Positions 25,406 to 38,504 of a stretch of 64,000 nt of DNA are shown here, in pieces. This DNA comes from Vespula vulgaris (lineage: Eukaryota; Arthropoda; Insecta; Hymenoptera; Vespidae). The notes beneath the pieces were generated by a model. The model did no database searches, had not been told where the DNA came from, and was given only the letters and a program-made list of their open reading frames with translations. A program made the position numbers and the translations under genes. The stretch is from positions 3,683,501 through 3,747,500 of the forward strand of contig NC_066605.1 in the NCBI RefSeq assembly GCF_905475345.1. Direction: 5' to 3'. The stretch's first letter is position 1, and each line of letters starts with the position of its first letter.

Positions 25406-25482
25406 TTATTACGATTATAAGATTATTTTTATTTTTATTTTTATTAAATTGTTTCTAAACTTTCCAATTGATTCAATTCATC

Positions 25483-28138
25483 ATGGAGTTCATTGCAATA
25501 TTGATTGTTATTACAATAATACTAATTGGATTATTCTGTGAAATTATACAATATTTCTTAAATAAATTACATATGTACAATACGATCAAAGGAATCCCGG
25601 GTCCAAAAGCATATCCAATTATCGGAAATGCTCATTTGCTTATTGGCGATACCGAAGGTAAATTTGTAACTGATATTTTTTATATTTAAATATTTTACTC
25701 GGTTTTTATTTCTAATCTTTCTTTTAGATATAGCCCAACAGTTTTTAAATATTGGTAGGAATTATCATTCATTGTGGCGTATATGGATAGGCACGAGATT
25801 ACTTGTAATGGTAGACGATCCTGAATATGTCAAGGCAAGATCTATTAGTTTTATTTTAATGATTTATAATAAATTTATAGTCTTTTTATTTTGTTTTCTT
25901 TTTTTTTCTCAAGATTCTATTAAGTAATCCAAATATTATTGAGAAGAGCGAGGATTATAAATACATAAAACCTTTTGCGGGCAATGGTTTGTTTTCTGCT
26001 CCAGGTGAGGTAAACGTATTCTACATTGTTTAGTAATATATAGTTATTAAGTAATTATAAATAGTATATATATACACATTTAAATATTAATTTATGTAGA
26101 AACTTTAAGAGTAAAATATTTTTTCCTCTTTATACGTATATAAAAATAAATGTATTATAAGAATACACAAGAGCTTCTCTCGCGCTCTCTCTCTCTCTCT
26201 CTTTATTTCTATATATGAAAAAAATAAGTACAAAATGTAAATTAAGTGTTGCTTTCCTTCCGACTTGTAGTATCAACGTGGAATCCTCATCGAAAATTAT
26301 TAAATAAAATTTTTCGTAAAGAAGATGTAGAGTTGCATATGGATGTACTCGTCAACCATTCTATCACTTTAATAGAAAAATTGGAATCTTTAATTGGAAA
26401 AGAAATAGACGTTTTCCATTACGTATTTCGCTGTACATTGGACATAATATATGGTAAAATTTCAAAATTTTTAAACGTTTATAAAATTTATATTTATTTC
26501 TATGAATTTACAATAATTTTATTACATTTCTTATCGAAAGATGGTGTACTTGATACCCAACTAAATTCCTTGGCCAATCAGAATTGCAAAGTAGTTGAGT
26601 CTATTGAATGGTAATAATAATGAATTTTTAAATTTGAAATGTTTTATTTTTTATTTATAATTCATGTTTTGTTTCCTTCTTTAGTTTGATGGATATAGCT
26701 GCGCAAAGGGTGTGTAAATTATGGTTACAACCGAATATAATTTTTTATAATACTTCAATAGGAAAGAAATTTCAGACATGTTTATTCTACCTGGATAATG
26801 TTACAAGCAATGTATATTTCAAACAAATATTTTTTAAATTATCTCCTTTCTTTTAAAAATTAGATAATTTAATATTATATTGTCTATATATTATTTTTTG
26901 TTTACAAAGATAATCAAGGAAAAAAAGGAATCTATGTTGAGAAGTATAATTAACAAGACGCAGCAAAGTTCAGGTAATAATAAACAGACAATGCAATTTT
27001 ACTTTTTATCTTTTTTGATACCAATAAAAGATCCTTTCTATTTTTCAAGAACAAAAGTCAAGGATACTTCTAGACTTTTTATTCGAATTATCGCATGATG
27101 GAGGAAAATATTCTGAACAAGATATTCGAGATGAAATCAATACGATTGTTATAGCTGTAAGTCGTATTTATTATTTAGTTGCAATAAAACTTTGTTAAAT
27201 GTTGGATTTGTCAACAGTTGGATAAAAGTATCTATTTTTATTTAGGGAAGCGACACATCAGCTACTACCATTAGTTTTGTACTTTTAATGCTTGCTACAT
27301 TCCCTGATATTCAAGTATGTACATATCATATATACTGAATTATTTGTAATTATTTATATGAAGAAAATTATTTTCATAATAACTTCTTATCATCTTTTCC
27401 ACATCTTTAATCACAAAGAACAAAGTGTTCGAGGAACTGAATCAAATTTACCGCTCGAGCGATCCGAAACATGTTCGAATAACACATGATGATATTAAAA
27501 ATATGAAACTTCTGGAACGAGTAATAAAGGAAACGTTACGCCTCTTTCCTGCAGGTCCTGTGATCGTTCGAAAAGTAATGCAAGATATAAAAGGTATCTC
27601 TAAATATAAAATAATAATTATTATATTTTTTTATTTTAATAATATTAGTACATTATTTAGTAATAATATTTATTTATTAATTATATTAAGTAACAAAAAA
27701 CTGGACTATACCGAAAGGAAGTTCTGCGGTATTTTTCATATATAATCTCCATCGAAATGAAAAATATTGGTCCCAACCACTAATATTCGATCCGGATAGA
27801 TTTCTACCAGGGAAGAGGCATTCTACCAATTTCTTTCCATTTAGCTATGGACGCAGAAATTGCATAGGTAATTAGTATATAATTAAAAATAAGAATATGT
27901 CTTATAGATCATTGAAATTGTATTCCATAAAGTTATAGAAAATGCATTTACCATTGATTTCATTTTTCTAGGTCAAATATTCGCTATGTTAGAAATGAAG
28001 GTAATAATTGCTTCCTTGTTAAGAAGATTTATCTTTAAAATAGATCATCCGGTAGCTATTGAAAAAATTTTGATAAAAATAAATATTTCGTTAAAACCGG
28101 CGAATCCTATAAGATTAAAATTGGAAAATAGAAATTAA
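25483..28138 (+). CDS. Cytochrome P450, CYP4 clan, intact 12-exon gene (copy C)
   Basis: Predicted 503-aa microsomal P450. Exons: 25483-25657, 25728-25834, 25914-26004, 26271-26453, 26541-26610, 26685-26811, 26910-26973, 27050-27156, 27246-27314, 27419-27593, 27691-27867, 27972-28138. They sum to 1512 bp and join in frame. The ATG at 25483 (MEFIAI) was chosen because D, E and A/B start at the equivalent residue; an in-frame ATG lies 15 bp upstream. It has an N-terminal anchor (about 3-19), PGP at 39-41, AGSDTS at 308-313, E369-TL-R372, FDPDRF, and FSYGRRNCIG with haem ligand Cys447. Intron 2 begins AAG|GCAAGA, a GC-AG intron; the rest are GT-AG. It is closest to pseudogene D and is the only intact plus-strand copy. 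The substrate is unknown. Confidence 0.92.
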
Positions 28139-28249
28139 TTAAAATATGTTATATATATATATATATATATATATAATGCATATATACTATATATATACAA
28201 AACATGTTCTGATAGTAGATAATTTGTAGCAGATATAAGTTATTAATCG

Positions 28250-28255
28250 AATAAA
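28250..28255 (+). terminator. Possible polyadenylation signal of P450 C
   Basis: AATAAA lies 112 bp after the stop codon, beyond an (AT)n tract at about 28147-28176. In such AT-rich DNA a hexamer match is weak evidence on its own. Confidence 0.35.
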
Positions 28256-28944
28256 ATACAAATCTACAAAAACTACAAAAGGATTTCATTATTTTATACA
28301 ATTTTATATAATAAATAATCGACTGATAAAGACTTTGAAGATCATTATTACTGCTAATTTTTAAATTCCTATAAATTGGTTTTTTAAAGATTTGTAAAAT
28401 TTCAAACATATATCCTTATCGATTTTTTTGTATGTATACGATTTACGATATCAATTAATCCTTTCTTTCAGTACAACATGTCGTGGGGCAATGTTTTAAT
28501 TTTCTGTTAATGAGATGTAGAATTTTGCAATGGGCGAAATATAATAATGTAAATGATCATTGACTGAAATAGCAATATCGACATTCTGCCCGTAATGATA
28601 CTTTAATCTGAATACTTACACTACTGTTCTAATATCGCGAATAACGGTAAATTTATTTTATAATATTTCAATAAAGACCTTTTTTAAAAAATGTACGGTT
28701 TACAAGATTATTTCATGTTTATTAAAACTAATACAACAGAATTCTTCTTTAAAAAGAAATTTCGTGTATTTATTCTGTTCTATTTAACGGCCAATTAGAG
28801 AAATCGTTCAGAAGAAATCTGATAAATTAATGAAATCTTCCTACAAAGTTGTACGGAACATTATACGAGTCTAATTGTTTAGTCGAAGAATGAAGAAATA
28901 GAGAGGAAGGGGTAAAAAGAGAAAGATAATGAGATAGAAATAGA

Positions 28945-28949
28945 GATAG

Positions 28950-28999
<50 letters not shown>
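28945..28999. repeat. (GATA)n-(GA)n microsatellite
   Basis: About six GATA units followed by GA repeats, in the 3' flank of P450 C. It is the inverted counterpart of the GA or CT tract in the flanks of A, B and D. Confidence 0.9.
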
Positions 29000-29003
<4 letters not shown>

Positions 29004-31793
29004 AATGAGATAAGAGTAATAAAGAAAAAGAGGCGTACATACGTTCAGCATATTAAAATTATGACAATTATGTATATAATAAACGATGATGGATCATGAG
29101 TTATTTTTCTTTCGGTGCCTCAGGCAATAAGCGTAATATCTATTATTTGTGAAAACTTGTCTTAAGATAATGTAATTATGAATGTTTGCACTCTTTCTCT
29201 TTCTCTCTCTTTCTCGAAAATCAGAATACTCAATTCAAATATATAAAACTTTCTCCTAAAAAATGAACAGATAAGATGATCAATGTATCTCTTATTAATA
29301 ACTCTATCGACAAGTTACACGATGCAATGATTATAATATTTACGGATATTTATGTCGACAAAATACTTTTAGTATAAAAAAATAAATTAAAAATGGTTCG
29401 TTTAACGAAACAAATGCAAGGAAGCGATCGAGTCAAGAGTAAATTCGCAAATTTCATATTGACTAATATGGAGAGAGGAAGTCGAAAAAAGTCCGAACAA
29501 TGATCTATGTAGACTCCCTTCTGATTTAAAAAATTGACTGTCGTCCACGAATAGCTCGTGTAAGTAATCTATTTCGAATTTAATTCCTGGCTGGCCTTGT
29601 CGAACAAATATATACATATATACACACATACACACACACACACTTTCTTATATAATTATTTATATAATAATTTCTTAATAAAAGTATTTTATGGAAATGA
29701 TTATCGTTATATGTTATTATAACCTATTTATACCTAAATATACCTAAATCAGTACAATATACAACGTGTTGATACTATTATTAAAATCAGACAAATTATT
29801 ATACATTATTTATATTTCTTATAAAAACTCCTCATGTGCGATCTCAGTTCTACGATCAGCGCAAGAAAGAAACAGAAAAAATGTCAAATATTCGTTATTA
29901 GATAATTAGTAAATTTCAACGTGTCATATTTATGATGTAATATTTATTACGTTGTTATAATAATTATAATTATTGTTATTTCAAGAAATACCCAAATTTT
30001 TCATTGGATACATCATGCTAAGTTCGCGATATCGAATTCGACGATAGTGTGCTTCTTCCAACTTTTTTTAGCATAATTATTTGTTTTACACATTATCTCA
30101 TTAATGAGTTTATCTATAATATATAAGTTAAAAAAATTCATTGTATTATATTTGATGATATTTGGAGTCTCACGAGTTTTTTTCCGGGTACAAACTATAT
30201 TCTTGTTTATATTTTTTGTTGGATTCTGTGTATATTAACCAATTTGTTATGTCTTCTGCGCTATCACTTTCGGTTTTACAGTCACTGTCTATTCTGATTT
30301 TTCGCTTTCTTATAGTTCGTATTTTATTGCTTCATTATTGCTTTCGTCCACTTCATTATGAAGTGTTTTATATATAGAGATGATCTTGTCGCCTTACAAA
30401 GAAAAATTAAATTCATCTACATTTGAATCGATGATTTTGAATGAACGATTTTATTTTTAGCATCCGTTTTTATTAAACTTTGAAATTTTCAAAACTCCCA
30501 ACCAATTTTTTCCAACGATCGTCGAATCTGAACTAACGTTAAAGACATTGATCACGGTCTAGAATTCTTTCAAATAATCAAATAATTTTATTGCCATTTC
30601 GAAGTGCGTTATATTACACTTTCTAAAAAGATATACAAAGAATTAAGAAATTTGTTCATGGTCTGATAATCCCTCGAAGTTCTAATATCTACGTAATATA
30701 AATAAGCGTTGCCGCATAAAATTAATCTAGCTGAGAGACGCATTATAAGTGTAAAGGGTTAATATGATAAAATCCTATTGATTCTACAATAACTTGTTAA
30801 TTCGGCTCTGTTGAGTGCTGCGCTTTCTCGACGAGAGCAGGTTTTCGCACGGCTCCTTTTTTCCACAAATTCGACATTCTATCAAGGTTTACCTGCTAGT
30901 TATTTTTCTCTAATTGCATTTATGTGAAATTACAGAGTTATATAATCGCTTAAATAAAAATTGTATGCTCGTTTACGCGCTTGCGATATCGTTAGACATT
31001 CCGGAGCAATAATCTTGCTATAAGTTCGCTTTGAATTATTTTAAATCGATCGTTTCGATAGCCATCTTATTTTTTTTTGTCTTTATGCACTCAGATGCAC
31101 GTACCTCCGCCGAGAATTATTGGTGAAATGAATATGTCACATTGTTTGTTTCGAAAAATTGATACGAAAAATTTTATTCTGATATATTCAATGAAACTAC
31201 TGTTTGAACGGGTTCTCGTCATTTTACTATATTTATAGAAGAAGAAATGTTTGTACCACTCATAAATTTACAAACTTTTTTATTCTGGAAGATTATAGAA
31301 AATAAGTAGCTTGTACACTGTTTAAAAACATCTTTAAAACACAGAAATTTCCACCTTTTTTGATATATGTAAAATAACAAACAGCAATCGAATCGATCGA
31401 ATTCGTATCTTTCATATTTTCTTCTTATTAGGTTTCATTTGGTTCCATTTTTTCATTAAGTCAGATAAATAACGAAATATATATATATAGCCACAGCTTA
31501 GTAGTTATTAGTAAATTAGTAGTAGATTAGTTTTGTTAATGAATTATATTGGTATTATTGTAGAACGAACATAAAAACATTCCGACTATCGTCTGATATA
31601 TAGTGATAGCGTATGACCTAGTCCTTATTAAACTAAGTTCCTTACTCTACACGTTACAATTTGAATGATAAAGTTCTTATACCACTTCCTTAAATAGCTT
31701 AGATCGACGTAAACCATTTTATTCCTATCCTTGTCTATTTTAAAGAGCTATTATCGAATATGTAATTTCAATAATTTATAAAAATATGGAATT

Positions 31794-31796
<3 letters not shown>

Positions 31797-31842
<46 letters not shown>

Positions 31843-31860
31843 TATACATATATATATACC
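31797..31860. repeat. (AT)n microsatellite
   Basis: A run of AT dinucleotides continues into CATATACATATATATACC. It is non-coding; frames across it encode Tyr-Ile repeats only. Confidence 0.95.
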
Positions 31861-32281
31861 ATATATAGACATAAACTAAATTTAGCCTTAGCGATTACTT
31901 CAGTAGTGACACTATGTGTATTTACGTTCATGTTAATGCAACCTCCACAATAATAGTGTTGAATATCATTGCATGATAGATAGCACCCATGCAGAATACA
32001 AAAAAAAGAATAAAAAATAAATTTTGGAATGCGTAATTGGGCCGTAAGTCGATATTTATTTCTCATAGACTTGAAAAGAATGTGTATATGAAACGTCCAT
32101 GAGAGAAGGCAAGAAAGAAAAGTGAGAATGAAAAGAGAAAAGATATGATAGTTGAAAAATGAGAATAAGACATTCGGCCTACCTTACATACAATCTATTT
32201 ATTTGTTATTAATAAGTTATTCGCAGATAACAAGCAGTTGTTAAAAGTTAAATTTACTAGTGCATATATAAGTGTGTATAT

Positions 32282-32284
<3 letters not shown>

Positions 32285-32326
<42 letters not shown>

Positions 32327-32346
32327 GTGTGTGTGTATATAAGATA

Positions 32347-32409
<63 letters not shown>

Positions 32410-32412
32410 CAT
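32285..32412. repeat. Compound (AT)n/(TG)n/(TATG)n microsatellite
   Basis: Three tracts follow one another: AT about 32288-32322, AT and TATG about 32348-32378, TG about 32378-32396, then TATG units. Short open frames on both strands are artefacts of the repeat. Confidence 0.95.
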
Positions 32413-33751
32413 ATGTATAAGATAAAAAATATTCGCATAATATCGTTCTCATGATGTTTTCTAATCTAAATGGAAATTTGATAAAAAATATTTTGAAAAA
32501 ATATTTATGATGGCAAATATCGATAAATATTGACGCCACATTATAATATCATTTAAAACGAGTTATAATGGCCATCTGTTCTTTTCTCATTACTTTTAAA
32601 GACTTCTTTTTCTTTTTGGATGGAAACGAAAAGTAATATCTAGATTGTACATGACCTTCTACATTAGTACGAAGTCGTATAAATGCTAAATATTTGTTAT
32701 AGTTTTTTTTTTTTAATCGTCTGTGAAAGGAGAATGAACATTTTTAATGATCTATGAAAGGAATACTTATTAATTTTACAATTAATACGAAATTAAATTA
32801 TAGCAGCACTCAGATGAACGAACTGGCGTAACTTTATATGATTCCAAATTGGATCTGTATGACTCCTTATAATGTTTAAAGAAAGTATTTTACTATTTTA
32901 CTCATTTTTTAAAAATAAATAATATGACTATATCTAAAAGAATATAAACCATTACATCATTTTCTTTATTATTTCATAACAGAGAAGTTAATATTTTAAA
33001 TATTATCATTAAATATTATCATAAGTATATCGGATATTTAAATATTATCTTAAATAATGCTAAAATATTATCGTCTATATTATAGCATCATTCTTCAGTA
33101 TAATTTTCTGGAAATAAAAAAAAATACGATATAGTGCAACATGATCTTTCATGAATATGTGCATCTTATTGGACAGTTTGATATCAAATTAAATTTTGTA
33201 TAATCCTTTGAATTATTGTACGATCCTTTGAAAAAGTTGACGCCGGTGTTTTTCGATAGAACGAAATATTTCTTATTATGTTCATTATTCATCATGTGTT
33301 CATAGCGATCTCTATTATAATCCAGTGCCATAATGGAAATAGAGATCATAATCTCTTCTTAAGTGAAGGAAAAATTAAAATAATTAGCAAATAATTTTTT
33401 AATTTTACTAAAGAAATGAAATATGAATTTAAAGAAATATACAAGAAAACAAAAAAAATCTATTTTAAAATTTATGTACATAGGTTAAATCTATGATAAA
33501 GAAAGTTTTATTTCAACATTAAACAAAAACGTGCATTCTTTTAAAGAATACATTTATACTTTTCAAATGAGAAAAACGAATTAGGTAGAATAAAAAAATT
33601 AATAAAAAGTAATATAGAAGGTACTCAATAAATAACTGAGTTTTCGTAATGAGTTAAGCGTCGAAAAGATAGAGATTTAGAAGACCATAGAAGATATAGA
33701 ATAAATTGTAAATGTATGATGGTACGTATCGCACCTTATATTCTATTCAGT

Positions 33752-33764
33752 TAGAGAGAGAGAC

Positions 33765-33812
<48 letters not shown>
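33752..33812. repeat. (GA)n microsatellite in the 3' flank of P450 B
   Basis: GA repeats with a CAGACAGA interruption. It is the positional equivalent of 6881-6973 beyond P450 A but differs in length and structure, unlike the repeats inside the A/B core. Confidence 0.9.
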
Positions 33813-33813
<1 letters not shown>

Positions 33814-34517
33814 ACGCAAAATGTATTACTACTTTTTGTTTCAATCTTGGACTGAACAATAAGATTTGTTATTTATTGAAATAATTGAATATATTGAATA
33901 TATTGAAATAAGATTTGATATTTATTTACCAGATTTCTTCTTTTCTTGACAAATCTTCTAATTGACTGTCAAAAAGTAAGGAATACATACAAAGTGAGAT
34001 TATTGTTTACGAACGGATTCTGTTAAATCGATTTCAATGACCATGAAATAAACTTGTGGACAGTACACTATTTGAAAAATGGCATTTATTAATATTAAGA
34101 GATATTATACCAATCTCGTCGTATTTAATAGTATAAGATTCATAACGAACTGAATGTTCATATTCATTCAATGCTCTTCTAGTCAATGATCATTTACAAT
34201 GCTCTATGACAATGTATCTACGAACCTAGCGAAAAGGTGAACTGATATTAAATTTTTGAGTATTTATTAATTCGAAATAATACTAATTTAGAAGAATTTC
34301 GAAATTGACAGTAAGAATGATCCCCGAGGGCTTAATCGCTTGATTATTAATTACATCAAATTATATGAAATAATGAGATCTTACTAGATGGATTTTATAG
34401 TTTTTCATATAATCATTTTTTTAATTTATTTTTTTTTAATTAAATTTTTTATTTACATTATCATAATTTATTTTTTTTTATATACATTATCAACTATCCT
34501 GCACAGAATTCGTTATA

Positions 34518-34567
<50 letters not shown>

Positions 34568-34577
34568 ACATATTTTA
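33813..34577. repeat. 3' flank of P450 B, a diverged copy of the flank of A
   Basis: Aligns with about 6974-7700. It shows several indels, including an AT-rich insertion near 34400-34490 and loss of the (TG)n tract. It ends in (AT)n at about 34518-34562. No gene is seen. Confidence 0.65.
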
Positions 34578-34596
34578 ATTAATATTATAATTTTAA

Positions 34597-35911
34597 TTAA
34601 TTTCTTCTTTCAAATTGTAATACTATAGGTTTTGCCGGTTTTAACGTGATATCCAGCTTAAAGGCAATATCTTCGATTACTACAGGCCGATCAATTTTAA
34701 TAATAAATCTTCTTAAAATAGTAGCAATTATCACCTTCATTTCTAGCATAGCAAATGTTTGACCTAAAACAGTGAAAACAATTGTAAATCCATACTGTTG
34801 GGTAACTTTTTGAAATTTAATTTCAATAATCTGGAAGAATATAGAATTACCTAAGCAATTTCTAGCTCCAATACCGAATGGTAAAAAACTCTGAGGATGA
34901 ACATTACTGGATAGAAACCTATTTGGATCAAACTTCAATGGCTCGTTCCAATATTTTTTATTTCGATGAAGTTTGAAAATCCAAACTAACAAGGAGCTTC
35001 CTTTTGGTATAGTTAAATTTTGTTCCACTTGATACAATTCATGAATAAATATTAGTATTAATTAATATTAATATTGTCATTGATAAAAATAAAAAAATAC
35101 AATGTTATCATTTTATATACATATAGAAATACCTTCTATATCCTTCGTTACTTTACGACCGATGACAGGACCTATAGGAAAGAGTCGTAAGGTTTCCTTG
35201 ATCACTCGTTCTAAAAGTTTCATACGTTTAGTATCGTCGTGTGATATTAGAGCATATTTTGGATTGTTTGAGCCGTAAATTTGATTCAGTTCCTCGTATA
35301 CTTCGTTCTTTGTGATAAAAAATGTGAAAAAGATAATAGAAAGTCAATATGAAAATAATTTTCATTATATACATAATTGCAAATAATTAAGTATATGTGA
35401 TATGTACGTACTTGAATATCAGGGAATGAAGCAAGCATCAAAAATACAAAGCTAATGGTAGTAGTTGTAGTATCGCTTCCCTGAAAAAAAAAATAGATAC
35501 TTTTCTTCGATTTTGTTCAACAAACCAACTTTCACTGCAATTAAATATATATATATATATAAAATATATAATAAATAAGAATTACCGCAATAATCATCGT
35601 ATTGATTTCATCTCGAATATCTTGCTGAGAGTATTTTCCCTCTTCATGCGATGATTCGAATAACAAATCAAGAAATACTCTTGGATGTTGTACTTCGTTG
35701 AGATACAAATGAAAATGTATGATTTATTATTAATATAAGAAAAAATGAACAAAAATTCTGTTATATTTTAATTATTTTTACCTGAATTTTCCTTTGTCAA
35801 TTCTTGATTGATTTTATTTCTCGAAATTGATTCCTTCTTTTTCTTCATTATCTTTACAAACACAAAATAACACACACATCATATATATATATACACACAC
35901 ACACATATAGA

Positions 35912-35945
<34 letters not shown>

Positions 35946-36658
35946 CAGACATACATACATACATACATACATACACACAAACATGAAACATATAGTATTA
36001 AAACATTAAAGAAAGATAAAACAATTAAAAAAAAATGATCCAATTATACATTGCTGGTGATGTTATCCATGTAGGACAAGCACTTTTGAAATTTCTTTCC
36101 GATAGCAGTGTTATAAAAAAAAATGTCGGGATGTAGCCATAATTTAAATATTCTCACTGCAAGTATGTGCGTTCCGCTGAATAAAAAAAAAACAAAATTG
36201 AATGAAAACAAATCGCAAATAAAAGATAAAATATTTCAAATACAAGAAATTCATTATTACTACCATTCAATAGATTCAGCTAGTTTGCTGTCCGGATTAG
36301 TTAGTGTATTTACTTTTATGTCCAGCATGCCATCTTTCAAAAAAAAATGTAACAAAATTATAATCAATTTATAAAAATGTATATAAATTTTATGAACTTT
36401 CATAAATTTCTAAATTATACCATATATTATGTCCAATACACAGCGATAGACGTAGTGGCCAACGTCTATATCTTCTCCAACTAAAGAATCCAACTTCTCC
36501 ATTAAATTAATAGAATGATTATTGAATACATTCATATGCGAGTGTATATTTTTATTTAGAAAGGCTTCTTTTAATAACTTTCGATGACCTTTCCATTTAG
36601 ATGCTACAAATCGAAAGAAATATTTTAATTAACATTTTCTGTCTTTCTTTTTCATTTA

Positions 36659-36712
<54 letters not shown>

Positions 36713-37325
36713 GCGTGTATATATATATTTATAATATAAACAATTTATTATTATTAAAATATATAAGATATGTGCAATTACTTTACCTGGTGCAGAGAAT
36801 AAACCATCACCCATAGCAATCTTCAAATGGTCATATTCGTCGCTCTTCTCAATAACGTCTGTACTACGTAATATATTCTTAAAAAAAAGGAAATTGAAAA
36901 AAGTAAAATAAAACAAAATCAATATAAATTTATCACAAATAATTAGAATAAACCTAATAATTCTTACTTCGATATATTTTGGATCGTCGACCATTATAAG
37001 TAATTTTGTGCCTAACCATATACGCCATAATGATTGATAATACTTACTAATCTTTAAAAATTGATTAGTTATATCTAAAAGAAAGATTATAATTAAAATT
37101 CTGTTGAAATGTTTGCGTATAAAGAATATTAGTTATAAAGTTACCTTCGATGTTGCCAAGAAACATATAAGCATTTCCGATAATTGGGTATGCTTTTGGA
37201 CCCGGGAATCGTTTGATCTTATTATACATGCGTAATTTGTTTAAAACATATTGTACTATTCCATAATGCATTTCAATCAATATCAAAGTAATAATAATCA
37301 ATATTGTAATTATGTTGAATACCAT
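34597..37325 (-). CDS. Cytochrome P450, CYP4 clan, intact 12-exon gene (copy B)
   Basis: Predicted 507-aa protein that appears identical to copy A. Exons on the minus strand: 37325-37145, 37074-36968, 36877-36787, 36603-36421, 36333-36264, 36176-36050, 35851-35782, 35692-35586, 35480-35412, 35307-35133, 35027-34851, 34763-34597. Splice sites and motifs are those of A: PGPKAYP, AGSDTT, ETLR, FDPNRF, and FGIGARNCLG with Cys451. Introns are also essentially identical. If A and B are both real they are paralogs homogenised very recently, and expression data could hardly tell them apart. If one is an assembly duplicate, the diverged flanks would be hard to explain. The substrate is unknown; the likely location is the endoplasmic reticulum membrane. 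Confidence 0.9.
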
Positions 37326-37385
37326 GATTAACTAAATCACTTAAAAATTATAGAGATAGTTTAATTTTTTTTTTTAATACTTTTA

Positions 37386-37551
37386 TGATTGTAATAACAA
37401 ATATTACAATTTACGGATACTAAGTTGGCACAACACAATAACTTTTACCTTCCTTGTATTTTAACGGAAAATAAGGAAGAAAGAAGGAAACGAGAGTTAT
37501 TTGAAGTATACGGAGTATGGACTTTGCACACGTAATCGGAACTTACGTCTG
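37386..37551 (-). promoter_or_regulatory. Conserved promoter-side block of P450 B
   Basis: Appears identical to the block upstream of A (10500-10665), with AGTTGGCACAACACAA and the purine-rich GGAAGAAAGAAGG stretch. Because the promoters match, any expression difference between A and B would have to come from farther out. Confidence 0.4.
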
Positions 37552-38056
37552 ATAATTATTCTTATTTATTTCTCTTGCAAGTTGATTCGAAGAAGCAACA
37601 AAAAATATGTCCTGGTAGTATTTTTCTGCAAAAAATGTAAAAAAATTGCATAACATTATGACATAAACCGTTTTTTACATTAATATATTGAGTATTTAAG
37701 AACAGGTGGGTATAATTTTACTGATGGATTCAACGTACTATATTAAAAAGACTCAATGTATCGAAATAAGAAAATGACATATGCCGGATATGACTTTGTT
37801 TAGGAAATACAGTCGTTATTTTATTATATCAATCTTTTTGTTTACTTAAGAGTTTATTTAAAAGCAATTAGTTTATATCACAGTAGATAATACTGAGTTG
37901 TACTCCGCCAACATGTTATAAAAGATTGCCAACAAATTCGCGCAATATCAGATTTTAATTAATTAAAAACAGTTGGGTATGTGTAACATGTAGACAGCTG
38001 GAGTGATCTGGTGTAGTTACATCAATGATAATGATAACGCTTGGATACGTACGTTC

Positions 38057-38466
38057 ATGTTCTCAAATTTTTATTGAAGTTACTCTTGAATATAATGAAT
38101 TCTGTACGAGTAAAATAATTTTCCTTATCTTTTTTTTGTTCTATTTAATATCTACTAATCCTTTCATTATTTTTTTGCGAGTGTGTTCTTTTTACAAAGC
38201 ATGGTTAAAATCGCCACTGACAAAACGTAACGTTCGATGCTTTATACCGTCATGCAAATTATTTATTTCTTCTTGAAATTATTTATTTATACTTATTTCA
38301 GTTAACTTCTTATTTTAAATAATATTTCTAATGTTTCCATCCCTATCGCTCACATTTTTTTACGTTTTTGACATGATTAATTTACGCAATTCAACGTTGA
38401 AGTTTTGTTAGTAAATACTATGCCACACCGTTTTATGCTTTTGATTTAATTTATATTAATAATCAT

Positions 38467-38504
<38 letters not shown>

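Larger units (their letters stand above)
28256..33750. other. Intergenic DNA between P450 C and P450 B; no gene recognised
   Basis: About 28470-28860 is the inverted homologue of the other P450 3' flanks (for example GTCGTGGGGCAATG and AAATGATCATTGACT-like text). Simple repeats lie at 28945-28993 (GATA then GA), 29615-29642 (CA), 31797-31840 (AT), and 32285-32400 (AT, TG, TATG). The 29840-29900 region resembles 17065-17120. About 29400-29600 is less AT-rich but has no recognised domain. The 30-31.8 kb part shows no exon pattern, transposase or RNA gene that I can support. Confidence 0.5.
34578..38056. repeat. Near-identical duplicated core, copy 2 (contains P450 B)
   Basis: Matches 7701-11170 at a constant offset of 26877, which changes to 26885 after the intron-3 (AT)n tract and to 26886 after a T-run upstream of the ATG. 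No substitution was noticed in the stretches compared. Beyond 38056 differences appear at once: a 2-bp deletion, then G to A and C to T changes within 45 bp. Confidence 0.85.

Noticed and set aside
29402..29641. A 79-codon minus-strand frame with a less AT-rich composition
   Set aside because: No family was recognised and part of it crosses a CA/TA microsatellite. It is kept only as a note in the intergenic entry.
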